Shown: positions 20,533 to 31,590, counted from the first letter of the stretch. The stretch is 64,000 nt of DNA from Rhynchopus sp. YZ270_cl-10 (GCA_964035575.1 OZ037836.1:1116001-1180000); one strand, 5' to 3'. The notes: generated by a model not told the origin, from the letters alone. Translations and numbers: made by a program.

Positions 20533-20856
20533 AAAGAGTGCCTCACGCTACACAAACCACCACCCGCGATTGACTTAGATGTTATAACAAAGAGAATTCA
20601 GAACAAAACAACACCCTGCCCCATACACACTAAATTGTCATGCTTCAAGAGCATGCCTGGGCCAAAATTACTCGACAAAAAAGGCAACAAGACCACCCAC
20701 AAGGAGTGTGAAATGTGCACTGGTTTTCTGGGGGAACGCAATATTTTCTTGTGCCTCGTCCTCCGCAAGCAGAGGACAGACTTTCCGGAAGGTTTCCAAA
20801 GTCGAATTTCTTGCACTAGCTATGCTCCCTGGGTTAATGGCAATAGCAGTGACTGA
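20533..20856 (+). pseudogene. Cys-rich C-terminal fragment of a possible transposase
   Basis: An open frame of 107 codons after an in-frame stop reads KPPPAIDLDVITKRI, then CPIHTKLSCFKSMPGPK, then KECEMCTGFLGERNIFLC. The CxxC-x12-C spacing followed by later cysteines is reminiscent of zinc-finger tails of piggyBac-like and similar transposases, but the match is incomplete and no catalytic domain is present. The two related elements carry the same stretch with a stop codon in the middle, so only this copy is open. It may be the relic of the autonomous parent's gene. Confidence 0.35.
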
Positions 20857-21149
20857 CAGAGTGTTCCCACCCCCCTTTCCACCCCATATGTTCGCTCGTT
20901 CTGCACAGTTGGTTCTCGATGTTGCACTCGCGATACCTGTTTAAAGTGAAGTTGTGAGTGGTGGGGAATTTAAAGAAGGTGATTTCTTTAAAAAATAAGT
21001 TGGCCTGAGGGTGTAAAATATTGTTCTGGAGACTTTTTGGAGGAAATACGAGTCGACGGCCTTACTTTGTTGAATATTCACCATAAAGTTAACATATTTA
21101 CATACCTTGTCTTGCGCCTTCGCTGCTGTCAAGGTGCCTTCTCTTGGTA

Positions 21150-22430
21150 CCCAGTACCCAGTACCCAGTACCCAGTACCCAGTACCCAGTACCCAGTACC
21201 CAGTACCCAGTACCCAGTACCCAGTACCCAGTACCCAGTACCCAGTACCCAGTACCCAGTACCCAGTACCCAGTACCCAGTACCCAGTACCCAGTACCCA
21301 GTACCCAGTACCCAGTACCCAGTACCCAGTACCCAGTACCCAGTACCCAGTACCCAGTACCCAGTACCCAGTACCCAGTACCCAGTACCCAGTACCCAGT
21401 ACCCAGTACCCAGTACCCAGTACCCAGTACCCAGTACCCAGTACCCAGTACCCAGTACCCAGTACCCAGTACCCAGTACCCAGTACCCAGTACCCAGTAC
21501 CCAGTACCCAGTACCCAGTACCCAGTACCCAGTACCCAGTACCCAGTACCCAGTACCCAGTACCCAGTACCCAGTACCCAGTACCCAGTACCCAGTACCC
21601 AGTACCCAGTACCCAGTACCCAGTACCCAGTACCCAGTACCCAGTACCCAGTACCCAGTACCCAGTACCCAGTACCCAGTACCCAGTACCCAGTACCCAG
21701 TACCCAGTACCCAGTACCCAGTACCCAGTACCCAGTACCCAGTACCCAGTACCCAGTACCCAGTACCCAGTACCCAGTACCCAGTACCCAGTACCCAGTA
21801 CCCAGTACCCAGTACCCAGTACCCAGTACCCAGTACCCAGTACCCAGTACCCAGTACCCAGTACCCAGTACCCAGTACCCAGTACCCAGTACCCAGTACC
21901 CAGTACCCAGTACCCAGTACCCAGTACCCAGTACCCAGTACCCAGTACCCAGTACCCAGTACCCAGTACCCAGTACCCAGTACCCAGTACCCAGTACCCA
22001 GTACCCAGTACCCAGTACCCAGTACCCAGTACCCAGTACCCAGTACCCAGTACCCAGTACCCAGTACCCAGTACCCAGTACCCAGTACCCAGTACCCAGT
22101 ACCCAGTACCCAGTACCCAGTACCCAGTACCCAGTACCCAGTACCCAGTACCCAGTACCCAGTACCCAGTACCCAGTACCCAGTACCCAGTACCCAGTAC
22201 CCAGTACCCAGTACCCAGTACCCAGTACCCAGTGCCCAGTACCCAGTACCCAGTACCCAGTACCCAGTACCCAGTACCCAGTACCCAGTACCCAGTACCC
22301 AGTACCCAGTACCCAGTACCCAGTACCCAGTACCCAGTACCCAGTACCCAGTACCCAGTACCCAGTACCCAGTACCCAGTACCCAGTACCCAGTACCCAG
22401 TACCCAGTACCCAGTACCCAGTACCCAGTA
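21150..22430. repeat. Heptamer satellite (CCCAGTA)n, 183 copies
   Basis: 1,281 bases, an exact multiple of seven, with one variant unit (CCCAGTG) near 22,228-22,234. Array homogeneity implies very recent expansion or continuing homogenisation. Long open frames on both strands across it are artefacts of the repeat. Confidence 0.95.
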
Positions 22431-22775
22431 CCCATAATACCCAAAATAATTTAGGATAATACCCAAATAATTTAGGATAATACCCACTGGGTATTATCCT
22501 AAATGGGTACAACAAACTTGGGCACTAAGTGACTTTTCCCAAAAAAATATACAAAGCGAAAAAAGGGGAGGGGGGAAAGACTTTCTTATTCGCGACATAT
22601 TTTATCCTAGAGACCCCCCTGGCGTAGCAAAGCTACTTAAACAAGTTTACAGTATGAGAGCTTGTGAGAGCTTGTGAGAGCCTGTGAGAGTTTGTGAGAG
22701 CTTGTGAGAGCTTGCTGAGAGCTAGTGAAAAATCTCTCCCCGTTCATAGATCACCCAAATATACAGTACAATACA

Positions 22776-23995
22776 ATAACCAGGAACAGAAAATAATAAA
22801 ACAACAGCGGAGGGGGGGAGGAGGGATTTTGCTTTTGTTGGAAAAAAAAGTTGGAAAAAAAAATGTCTAAAATGATTGGGGCGGGACAGTACTGGGGGGC
22901 TAATAAAGTATACGGGGGGTAATAAAGTATACGGCGCGGAAACCCATTTTTTGAGCGTGGAAATCTGTGAAATAAAGTGTACGATTGTTTGTACTGCTAA
23001 AAATTTTGAACCCTGAGGCTGGCTTACCATCTTAGCGTGTACAGCGTTGCTCAGATCCACTTCGATCGGTTCGGAGTGGAAGTTCCTCAATTCTGCAGAG
23101 AAGACAAGCTGCGTTCAACGAAAAACACTTATTATCTTTCCTGAGTAATGTTCTAAAGATTAGTTGGTGCTCAGTCGAAGTCCTTCAATGCTGCCTCACA
23201 TTTTTTGTATGAGTGACATAGGAAATAACGTGTGTTTGGGAGAGGGTGAACCCTTTCCCTTACTGTGCGGGGAGGGGGGAGGTGCTCATTGGCGGGGACC
23301 AATGAAGTACAGATTTTTTTTGAAAGAGAGATGGAGTTGCCCACACGGTGAAAAGCAAATTGACTTGGCTTGTAGTTTTGCTTTTGTGGCTTTCGCCGTT
23401 GGCTAACGGTGAAACCAACAAAGAAAAACCACCATTTACTTCACCGTGATAAGATACCTCCTGAAGTAAATATAAGGGAACCCTTGTAAGGTGAACACGC
23501 CTCGAGTGTACACACGGTTGTCAGGTCCAGGTGGGAGAACAAAATTGGAAAATAAAATTGGGCGTTCATTGAGTTATCCCACCATGGTGTGGGCAACTGC
23601 TTCTCTCCCAGTGGGTGAGCTTAGGCACACCCACCCGATTGTTGCTCTCCCAATTTGCTCTGACACCTGGATCTGACAACTGTTGCATACCAGCTTTAAA
23701 ACTAATAAAAGAGAAGTTGAAAGTGAAAGCGCTTCGTCACAAAGAAAAGAATACCCTGAAAAATATACAGCGCGTGTGTTGCACCCACTCCACTGATACG
23801 GGACCAATGAAGTGCGGGAGGGAGGAGGAGGGGGGTTTAGTTATTGTTCTGTTTATTTTTCTTTTCTGTTTCACATAAAATTTGTTGTGATGTGGTATTT
23901 GCATGAAAGCAGAAGAGAAGAACAAATATTTCAGAGACAATCTCTTCTAATAGAAAAGATGGCATAGAGGCGAAATAAGTATGCTTGTTTTGAAA
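22776..23995. repeat. Segmental repeat, paired with 6,000-7,190
   Basis: From about 23,100 it follows 6,150-6,950, then 7,060-7,190, but lacks the covarying hairpin copy found at 6,951. A GGGGGGCTAATAAAG motif at 22,895 also occurs at 51,227. A palindromic mini-element is at 23,344-23,449. No gene is supported. Confidence 0.7.
23344..23449. mobile_element. Palindromic MITE, copy of 6,394-6,499
   Basis: Near-identical to the first copy with the same flanks, so it was duplicated within its block. Confidence 0.6.
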
Positions 23996-24072
23996 GAAAA
24001 AAGAAAAAAGAAAAAAGAAAAAAGAAAAAAGAAAAAAGAAAAAAGAAAAAAGAAAAAAGAAAAAAGAAAAAA
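23996..24072. repeat. Microsatellite (AAAAAAG)n
   Basis: About eleven units of a purine heptamer. The neighbouring foldback element (24,073-24,380) lies within it, with AAAAAG units resuming on the other side. The paralogous site at 7,245-7,270 is a shorter, irregular AAAAG run. Confidence 0.9.
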
Positions 24073-24380
24073 GAGGTGATCCAGTCTCACGCTTTTTCAC
24101 ACATTTTCACTTGGTTTCACACATTTTCACATGGTTTCACGGTGTGAACAAGTGTGTACGAAAGTGAAAAAAAAACTGCTGCACGCACTCTGAGTGGATT
24201 CCTCCAGAAAAGAAATTTGGTGTTTTCACATGGTTTCACATGTTTTCACTTGGTTTCACACATTTTCACTTGATTTCACACATTTTCACCTTGGTTTCAC
24301 ACGTTTTCACTTGTTTTCACACATTTTCACGGTGTGGAAACGTGTGGAAACGTGTGGAAAAGTGTGCGCTGGATCACCTC
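24073..24380. mobile_element. Foldback-type element (GAGGTGATCC ends), copy 2
   Basis: Same inverted ends (GAGGTGATCCAG...CTGGATCACCTC) and the same TTTCACA/ATTTTCAC tandem interior as 460-979, but shorter by about 210 bases through loss of repeat units. It lies in an A-rich microsatellite, so the exact target duplication cannot be read. Confidence 0.8.
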
Positions 24381-24660
24381 AAAAAGAAAAAAGAAAAAAG
24401 AAAAAAGAGAAAAGAAAAAAGAAAGAAAAGAATTGGGTGTTGCTCTACGAATCCATCTCAATGAGCACTCAACGAGAGAGAAAAGGGAACGAACAAAACA
24501 CAACAGATGGTAGCATTCCCTTTAACCCCTTTGCACCCTCGAGAGGGCTTTGAAAGAATAACGTATTACAACAATAAGATCAAGATAATATTTTCAATCG
24601 AAAGATGGAGTTTATCCAACAGCGTCGTCTCCTCTTTTTGTAAATATAAACAGAATATTT

Positions 24661-25830
24661 TTCCCAACCTTCCTGTATACACGCGTCAGCAACCAATACA
24701 GGTAGTGTATTGAAATGATTCTGGGGGGGGGTAAGGGGTCTAATTTTAATTTCGTCGATTTTGAGAAAAATTTTGGCCAAAAATGGGCCCCACGTATAAG
24801 GAACCGGGCTCATATTTCTCAAAATTTAAGTGGTCAAAAAATTGTCCAATTTTCCGAAATGACCCCACCGCTGCACGGGCGGAGCCCAAAAATGCAAATA
24901 AGCCACTTTTTTCCCAACCTTCCTGTATACACGCGTCAGCAACCAATACAGGTAGTGTATTGAAATGATTCTGGGGGGGGGTAAGGGGTCTAATTTTAAT
25001 TTCGTCGATTTTGAGAAAAAATTTGGCCAAAAATGGGCCCCACGTATAAGGAACCGGGCTCATATTTCTCAAAATTTAAGTGGTCAAAAAATTGTCCAAT
25101 TTTCCGAAATGACCCCACCGCTGCACGGGCGGAGCCCAAAAATGCAAATAAGCCACTTTTTGGTTTCATTGAAATGATGCGGCTGACACTGAGGAATTAT
25201 GGTTTCCGGCGTCCCATTGAGGGGGCGAACCCTTTTTAATTTTTTGTTCTCTTGAAATGTGTAATTTCATGTTTTCGCGAAAACAATACGAACTGATCGG
25301 GTTGAAGGAAGGGTGGGGAAAACAATAATAACAAGAACAACTAATTGCTAAGAAAAAATATGGGGTGTGCTGCGGATAACTCCGCGCGATTTTCGAAACC
25401 ACCATAGCATCCTGGCGATTTTCTGGAGGTGCTGATGTGACGATGCCTGGTGCGATCGACGACGTGTTGTCGTCTGTGCATTATGTGTTCCTTCCGCACT
25501 GCTCTGATGACGACGACGATGCGTGGGAGCCTGTGGACGACTACGAGCTGGAACATGCCGAGGCCGCCCGAGCGAATGGTTATCGAGCCTGCCGAGACTA
25601 CGTCCAATAACGCGATCGAGCAGATGGTGCTGGACGAAGAGGACAGCCGCACTGTTTAAAAGTTTCAGATGCAGGCATCCCAGTGGGTTCAGCAGCGTAC
25701 GAAGAGCGTTTTAGCATACCTGCAGAAGAGCAGAATGCTGGGCGTGTTGTAGATTATATTTTTTTCAGAGTGGAGTTCCACAGCACACCCGGTTTTTTTT
25801 CCGATAGCAATTACTTGTTTTTTTTGTTTT
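24661..25830. repeat. Partner of 2,751-3,665 with tandem duplication
   Basis: The first 247 bases (24,661-24,907) repeat at 24,911-25,157 and continue to 25,830. The repeat junction is AAGCCACTTTTTTCCCAACC. This copy differs from 2,751-3,665 by scattered substitutions. Confidence 0.85.
25443..25610 (+). pseudogene. Second copy of the captured acidic exon
   Basis: 55 codons starting MPGAIDDVLSSVHYV, conserved with 3,292-3,459 apart from a few replacements (R to P, E to D, P to A). Downstream a different frame reads GIPVGSAAYEERFSIP, then EEQNAGRVVDYIFF. It is longer than in the first copy because of small insertions, and the SAAYEERFS stretch has a faint likeness to hAT C-termini. Treat as a fragment. 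Confidence 0.35.
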
Positions 25831-25877
25831 TTTTTTTGCAAAATATAAAGTAGGGTACAGCCAAGATCAATACAACG

Positions 25878-26632
25878 CAGGGCGTTCGCCCCGGGGCGAA
25901 AAATATTTTTTTTCGTTAAAAAAATCTTTTCCTGAAAAAATGACATTTTATTTCGCCCCAGGGCTTCGCCCCACCGGGGCGAAACCCTGTATAAATAAAT
26001 AAATAAATAAATAAAAAAAGGGGGAAAAAAAAAAAAAGAGAGAGAGAGAGATTTCTCCCCACCACCCTGTAGACCCCCCCGGAGGGGGGGTCGCAGAGGG
26101 GTGCATGTCCACTGTACTCAAAATCATCCGCAAACCCGCCTGCCGTGAGAGGAAGTTTCCCCAGCACTCCCGCTCGCTCCTCAATCCTGCAGTCTGCTGA
26201 AGGTGTACCGTACCCCCTGTTATAGAAGGTGTCACTGCTCGTGTCAACTCTACTTTCAACGGCAGAGAGTTGAAAATAATCAAAATAAGGATGAAGTCTC
26301 ATATGACAGATGCCTCTCTTGTACATCTGTTTGATTAAACAACACAAAGAGACCCTCAGTGAGGGGGGATTGATGAAATTCTCCATCGTTTTGCTGGTTT
26401 TAGTATCAGGAAAGTTCAGCTGTAATATCACTTGTGCTGGGGAAGGGATCACGCGCAAATAGCAAATTTTTTTTGACCATTCAGTACCAGGGATTCACCC
26501 CACGAACTAACTTCTCTCCGGCGGGAAAATTTTTTTTGACCTATTTTAAGCACTAGTAAAAAAACGAAAATTTCGGGGTTTTTGGCATTTCGCCACGATC
26601 AGGAAAAAACGATGGCGATAGCGAACGCCCTG
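25878..26632. mobile_element. hAT-like non-autonomous element with 8-base target duplication
   Basis: The inverted ends CAGGGCGTTCGCC and its imperfect inverse (GGCGATAGCGAACGCCCTG) are flanked by the direct 8-base repeat ATACAACG (25,870-25,877 and 26,633-26,640). An 8-base duplication and CAGGG ends are the recognised signature of the hAT superfamily. The 755-base interior has no transposase. It has a (GGGGCGAA) palindrome at each side of the left part, an (AAAT)n/(AG)n run, and a coding-like minus-strand stretch. Confidence 0.85.
26040..26458 (-). pseudogene. Coding-like fragment inside the hAT-like element
   Basis: The minus-strand frame from MRVIPSPAQVILQLNFPDTK through YFDYFQLSAVESRVD and CRIEERAGVLGKLPLTAGGF has normal amino-acid composition until it enters an AG-microsatellite at about 26,050. 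I do not recognise it. It may be host sequence captured by the transposon or the remains of the element's own gene; no catalytic motif of a hAT transposase is visible. Confidence 0.3.
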
Positions 26633-26640
26633 ATACAACG

Positions 26641-27834
26641 TATTAAAAAAAAAACATATAAAAGGGGTTGAGGCGAGGATACCTACACATATGTAGTGTC
26701 AGAGAATAATATATTTACCTACATTTTTGTTTTGTTTTGTTTTTTTGTTTGGTTCCGCAATAATTTGGTGTGGCCGACGACCCCAAAATAGCAGAAAGTA
26801 GCATAAAAGAGCACAAAAATAGAACCCCCTTTCATCATAATATTACAAACACAAAGATTTTTTTTTTTCCTTTTTCTTGTTTCAGCTCTTTTTTTTGCAG
26901 CATGACCAAGGGTCGTTAAGACAGGGTACATCACTTTTTGAGATTACGATTTAATCCCATTGTGCTGTCTGTAAATGTTTGTGTGTTTTGCAGGTTTCGG
27001 TAGTTTGTTTTACATTAGCGTAGACTCCCTGGGACTTTGAAAATGTTTTTTTTTGTATGTTTTGAACGTGCTTTGTGCTCTGTTTAATTTTGCTTGATAG
27101 TTTTGTAGACGTGGGGTTGGAGAGGAAGGGCGCGTTACTTTGTATGAGATTACGACTTATCCTCTTTCTCAGCCACTGTCAAAATGTCCTTGTTACCTTG
27201 TTTGTTTATTTGCGTGTCTTCGTTTGAAAGACACGAAAACAAAAAAAGAAAAAAATGAAAAGGGTTGAAAAAAAGAGGGCCCAGCCGGTACAACATCCCT
27301 CAGGGTGTAGCAGGGCTAATTCTGGGCTCTTATAGTTTGTTTACATTAGAGGAGACCACCCGGGGACGTGTCGCCCGGGTGCTATTGGTGGCGACACCTC
27401 TCAAGCCTGCGTAGCAACTTTGGATGTAAAAAACTAAACATAACATTATACCAACTGATCTGTCTTTACTACTCTACTACTATGTCTTTTTTCGTTGACC
27501 GCAGCCATTTAGGCTCTTTGCCTATGACGCACATGATAATGGATGAGGGGGAGGATTCAAAAGGAAAAAGCGTAAAGACAGATCTATCGTTGGTTTTAAA
27601 TATGTTTAGTTTCCAATCACACTTCGTGTGTGCAAAAAAAAAAAGTTAAAAAAAAGAAAAGTTTATAAGATGAACCTAAGCCTCTCGTGCTTAGTCACCT
27701 TATCATAAAAAAAAGGGGGAGAGAAAAAGTCAAAATAACCTTGTTATCAAAATAGAGAGGGGGATTGTAAGAAAAGTCAAAAAAAAAAAAAAGGGGGGGG
27801 GGCAAAAAGTGAAAAAAGGTTCTGTTTTAGAGAA
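26641..27834. other. AT-rich intergenic region, no supported gene
   Basis: T- and A-rich sequence with a few short open frames. The frame at 27,368-27,649 includes a protein-like middle (MSFFVDRSHLGSLPMTHMIM) but has no recognisable domain and no paralogue here, so I do not call it. A weak palindrome lies around CCACCCGGGGACGTG at 27,357-27,380. Confidence 0.4.
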
Positions 27835-28290
27835 GGGGGAGGAGGAGGAGGCAGGAGCTTTATAGCACACACGGCAGATTGGGCAGGATGACCACTAGTA
27901 GTGATACGAGTCCACATGGCTAGTGTTTTGCGACTCGGATACCGATATGGTTACAGTTGGACAAGTAATATTTGGCGACCAAAAAAAAAAGCCGCCAATT
28001 ACAAGAAAAAACCCCCAAAAATCCGCCATTTTTTTTTTTTTTTTTTTTGGTCGCCAAGTTTCCTGTCCAGCTGTAGTTGAGTTCGTGAGTAAGTCGTTGT
28101 GACTCACTGTATTCGTACAAAAAAAAAAGCATCGTAAAAAAGGTCGAACTTCCAGAAAAAAAATCCTGCAAAGGTAATGAACATTATTACGGTCGATATT
28201 TTTTTTGTACGAATCCGGAAATCAGTTCCCCTATGTGGTACCCCCCTGCCTCGTCTGTCGTGTAAGTATATATTTTTTTTGTATGTGTGT
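27835..28290. repeat. Segmental repeat, partner of 7,541-8,000
   Basis: Near-identical to 7,541-8,000 with the same palindromic insertion (27,972-28,057). After 28,290 it switches to the sequence seen at 5,035-5,245 (GAAATTGAAACCGCA-type), showing that blocks are shuffled. Confidence 0.8.
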
Positions 28291-28610
28291 GTTGGCGGAA
28301 AATTGAAACCGCACCCTACTTTCCTTTTTATGTTTTTCCCCCATCCCCGCAAACAATAAAGCAATAAAAACAATAAAGACAAAAAGGGAGAAGTTGTGGT
28401 GAAACGCACACACCTCGACCTGTCGGTGAAATGTGGCTCTACTCCAACCCGCCCCGGATTAGAAAAATGGAAAAAAAGGATGGGGGTAGGGTACGGTGTT
28501 CAATTTCCTTTTAGCATTGCATGGAATCATACAAAGTTTTGTTTTTCCTGCGCTGTTTTCGTCTAAAAGATCAAAGGGGTGTACAGATGAGGGTGTGATG
28601 ACGAAGGGAG

Positions 28611-28802
28611 GTGGAAAAGGGTTGGGCCTGTGCTATTTTTTATGGAAACGTATTCGCGCACAATATGATGACGATCGTACATGTGGACAACCGGGTGATG
28701 CTGGGCTGTGACAATTTTCCCATCAAAAATACACAATCCACATCACAACACAGCTGTGTATTGTGTTTTATGAGAAAATTATCAAAGTACAGCTATGGGT
28801 GA
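28611..28802 (+). pseudogene. Short coding-like fragment, unknown
   Basis: A 63-codon frame reads KGWACAIFYGNVFAHNMMTI, then VHVDNRVMLGCDNFPIKNT, with good composition for its surroundings, but it has no in-frame ATG at its beginning, is closed upstream by two stops and has no recognised domain. It may be an exon or a captured fragment, or it may be chance. Confidence 0.2.
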
Positions 28803-28850
28803 GGCTCGTCACTGCTGCCGACTGTCAGCATGATTTTTTTTTTTTTTTTG

Positions 28851-28915
28851 TGTTGTGTTGACAATCACCTGTTAGTGCAGGATCTGTACTCAATGTCGCC
28901 CGAAGGCTAATGTTC
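28851..28915 (+). ncRNA. Covarying hairpin RNA-like family, copy 3
   Basis: After a T run: GTTGTGTTGACAATCA, stem CCTGT-TAGT-GCAGG (one G-U pair), core ATCTGTACTCAATGTC, hairpin GCC-CGAA-GGC. The leader and core are nearly identical to the copy at 6,951. Confidence 0.6.
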
Positions 28916-30656
28916 TTTTTTTCTTTTTTTTTTTTTTTTACTTGTTACTCACAGGCTGTATCCTAATCTGGATTCTGGGACACGTTTTTTCGGCCCGTTT
29001 TCAACCCTTTTTTTTTTTTTTCTGGGTTCTAGGACACGCTTTTTTTTTTTTTTCCCGCTTTTTTTTTTTTTTTTTTCGTGGTACGTGGCGATTTTTTTAG
29101 CCAAAAGAAAGAAAAAAATCGGCCGGCAATAAATTTCCCTCAGGCAATAAATTTCCTTCCAGGATATGCACCTGGGAACTGGGTTGCATCCTGTACCTTA
29201 ATTTTTTTTGCCTGCGGCGCCATTTTTCCTTTTTTGCTCCGCAAAAAGGGTTCGTTGAGTGACTTGTATCAATAGCTATATTCGTACACCGTACTCTAAT
29301 TTTTTTTCGCCTGCGGCGCCATAAAAAAAATGCAGTTCCCTATCAGGGGTCGCGCTGGATTACTACCGACTACCGTAGATTTTGGTGATTTTGCTCGGTA
29401 CGTTTTTCCTTACTAAAACCAGAGAATCTCATATTTCATAGTAAGGGTGCGTTAGAGTGTTTTTACACGCACATGCGACCTCACCGAGCAATCGGCTCGC
29501 GCAATCAAAAGAAGGCAGGGAAAAGGGAAAAGAAAAAGGCAAAAGTTGGGTACCGTGCGCCTGCGGCGCTACCTGTTCCCAGTCAAAACACCACAATTTC
29601 ATGGTTCTCAGCCTGAAAATGACTATTGTTTACGAGGATGGGTTCATATTTTGCGGAAATTTAAATCACCAAAATTTTGTACATATGAGCGGAGATGCCC
29701 CGCCAACGTGCGGGGCCGAAAGCTCGGAATGGGTTTTTTTTTGTCTTTTTTTTTTTTTTTTTTTTGGGAAAAAAAATTCTGGGTCCGAAAATGGTGGTTT
29801 TTTCCCGACTTAGGATACAGCCTGTACTCAGGCTCTCCGCTAGGATTTCCGATTTTGAAAATGTTCTGTTGATGGTCCACGTTGGTGGGGTACATGCTTG
29901 CGCCGCAGGCGCACGGTACGCAACTTTTTTTTTTCCAACGCCCGATTTTGACTTTTTTGGGACGTTTGAGCACTCACCTCTCCATATCTTCTTCTCCTGA
30001 GCTTTTTTGACAGGTAGAACGGGTCTGAACCACTCAGCAGAACTTTTTTTTTTTTTTTTTTCTTCCCATTTTCAAAAAGTTCTGTTGACAATCAACAGAA
30101 CTTTAGTACCTAGCGGAGGACCTGGTTGAGAAAGCTGTATTTTTGTTTTGTAACTAATGCAGACACCCCCGAGGATGAGCACCACTATTTTTTGGCTGAG
30201 AACATTTTTAGGGGAAAAAATTTTTTTTTTTGTTTTTTTTGGGGTGCGGAATTGACTAGGGTCGCAGCTTGGTTTTGAAAGATAATCCAGAAGTGGATCG
30301 CTTTTCGTGAAGAGTCACTATACGCTAGTTGACGATCACAAAATGACCAGTGTATGGATCGCTCCTTTCCACACTCTCCGAGGGTAGGTACTACCTCAAG
30401 AGCCCTTTGAAAATATGTTTGCTTGTTTTGAAAGCATTTTGTGCTCTGTTGAAGGCTCAAGGGAAGAGAGAACTTATAAAAACGTTTTGAAATGATGCCA
30501 AAAATTTTTTTTTTTTGGATTTTGAAAATACAGCCCACTCGTGTGTACCTTGGTGGGAGACGACAGATGCATCGGATGGACCCCAACATGGGGAAAAAAA
30601 GGTAGAGTTGAAATACAAAGCCATCTCGTGACAGTGTACCTATTAAAAAAAAATCC

Positions 30657-30688
<32 letters not shown>

Positions 30689-31289
30689 AAGAAAATGCTC
30701 TTCGGATGAGCCTAGCTTCGCTCTCATGCTCGGTCACGATCGTTAAATGGCACCTCTGACTACCTGCATTCAATACCAGCCAGCCCAGATGAAAGCACAA
30801 CGATAGGCTGTGTCCAACAAAAGGGGCGAAAAAGAAAAAGTGAAGTTATTAATGCAGGCACCTCTGACTGACCCACATACGATGCGAGACATCCGGATGA
30901 AAGCACACAAAAAATATAATAAAGAACTAGAGCTGTCGTCCGTAAAAATGAAAAATAAATAGAGAGAGGGAGAAAGTGAAAGAATTTTTCTTTGGAAAAT
31001 ATGTTTTGAGCCTTACAGTCAGTGTAGTCTAGCTTGCCCAAACTGCTAGTGCATCGGCACTACCTATTTAATTTTGAAAAATTTCTTGCTAGTGCCGGGC
31101 ACTACCACTGGCACTACCACTTTTTTTTTCTTTTTTCAGAAAGTTTACACTTGACAGACACGCAGAGACATAAGCCTCTGAGAGTGACCAGAACTGGCCT
31201 CATGAACAAAGTGACCCCGTCACAGCCAAAGCGCGACTCAATTGATCAAACGCCGAAGGAAAAGGTAACATGCAGCATGGCGAAATAAT
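28916..31289. other. Repeat-rich intergenic region, no gene
   Basis: Contains two copies of the GGCGCC/GCGGAGC hairpin repeat (29,205-29,255 and 29,295-29,330), pieces of the CGTGCGCCTGCGGCGC family (29,550 and 29,900) and homopolymers up to 30 bases long. At 29,640-29,730 it resembles the 2,900-2,990 repeat. Open frames here are broken by homopolymers and none is supported. Confidence 0.5.
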
Positions 31290-31590
31290 AAAAGTAGCGT
31301 ACCGTGCGCCTGCGGCGCAAATTTGCAACCTTCCCATGACATCGTGTGGCTGTAAAAATGTACAATTTTAAGCGCAGTTTTTTGAAATGTTGCGTACCCT
31401 GGCTTCGCCAGGAACTTTGATGCTATGACCACCGTTTCTTTTTGTACATGTACTGAGGTTACTGATAATTCGTGTCTGGTGCAAATGTCAATGAAGTTGA
31501 ACTCCGCAGTTGGATACCCGGGGAATTCTCACATTCCGCCGGGGCCCCGAATTTGAGCTGGGTCGGGCTCGACCGAGTTTTGAACCTAGC
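31290..31590. repeat. Dispersed repeat with TTGCGTACCGTG-type inverted ends
   Basis: GTAGCGTACCGTGCGCCTGC and the downstream TGTTGCGTACCCTGGCTTCG form imperfect inverted ends around about 100 bases, followed by a conserved tail (ACTGATAATTCGTGT...GGTGCAAATGTCAATGAAG). Related copies lie at 35,975-36,115, 38,597-38,725, 41,500-41,760, 44,500-44,660 and 51,700-52,010. Confidence 0.65.

Larger units (their letters stand above)
19389..22540. mobile_element. Foldback-type element 2 (GGGGTAAGTAG ends) with heptamer and octamer arrays
   Basis: Ends GGGGTAAGTAGGCTAGTACC and the inverse of GGGAAAAGTCACTTAGTGCC are next to A runs, consistent with insertion into a homopolymer as in element 1. The inner arms carry TTTAGGATAATACCC subrepeats, an octamer array on the left and a 1.3-kb heptamer array on the right. 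The core (19,645-20,940) is the reverse of the cores in the elements at 8,758-10,057 and 33,566-35,783. The only coding-like frame is at 20,533-20,856. Confidence 0.75.
19048..22775. mobile_element. Outer inverted repeat enclosing foldback element 2
   Basis: Left TTGGGTGATCTATGA, a (GAGAGCTTGT)-type minisatellite and GGGGGTCTCTTTAGGATAAA (19,048-19,170) recur inverted at about 22,590-22,770. This suggests an older foldback element into which the GGGG-ended element inserted. Its outer borders and any target duplication are not clear. Confidence 0.4.

Noticed and set aside
21037-22515. Open frames of more than 430 codons across the heptamer array on both strands
   Set aside because: They exist only because CCCAGTA contains no stop codon in any frame. 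Six parallel frames of equal length and no non-repeat domain exclude a protein.
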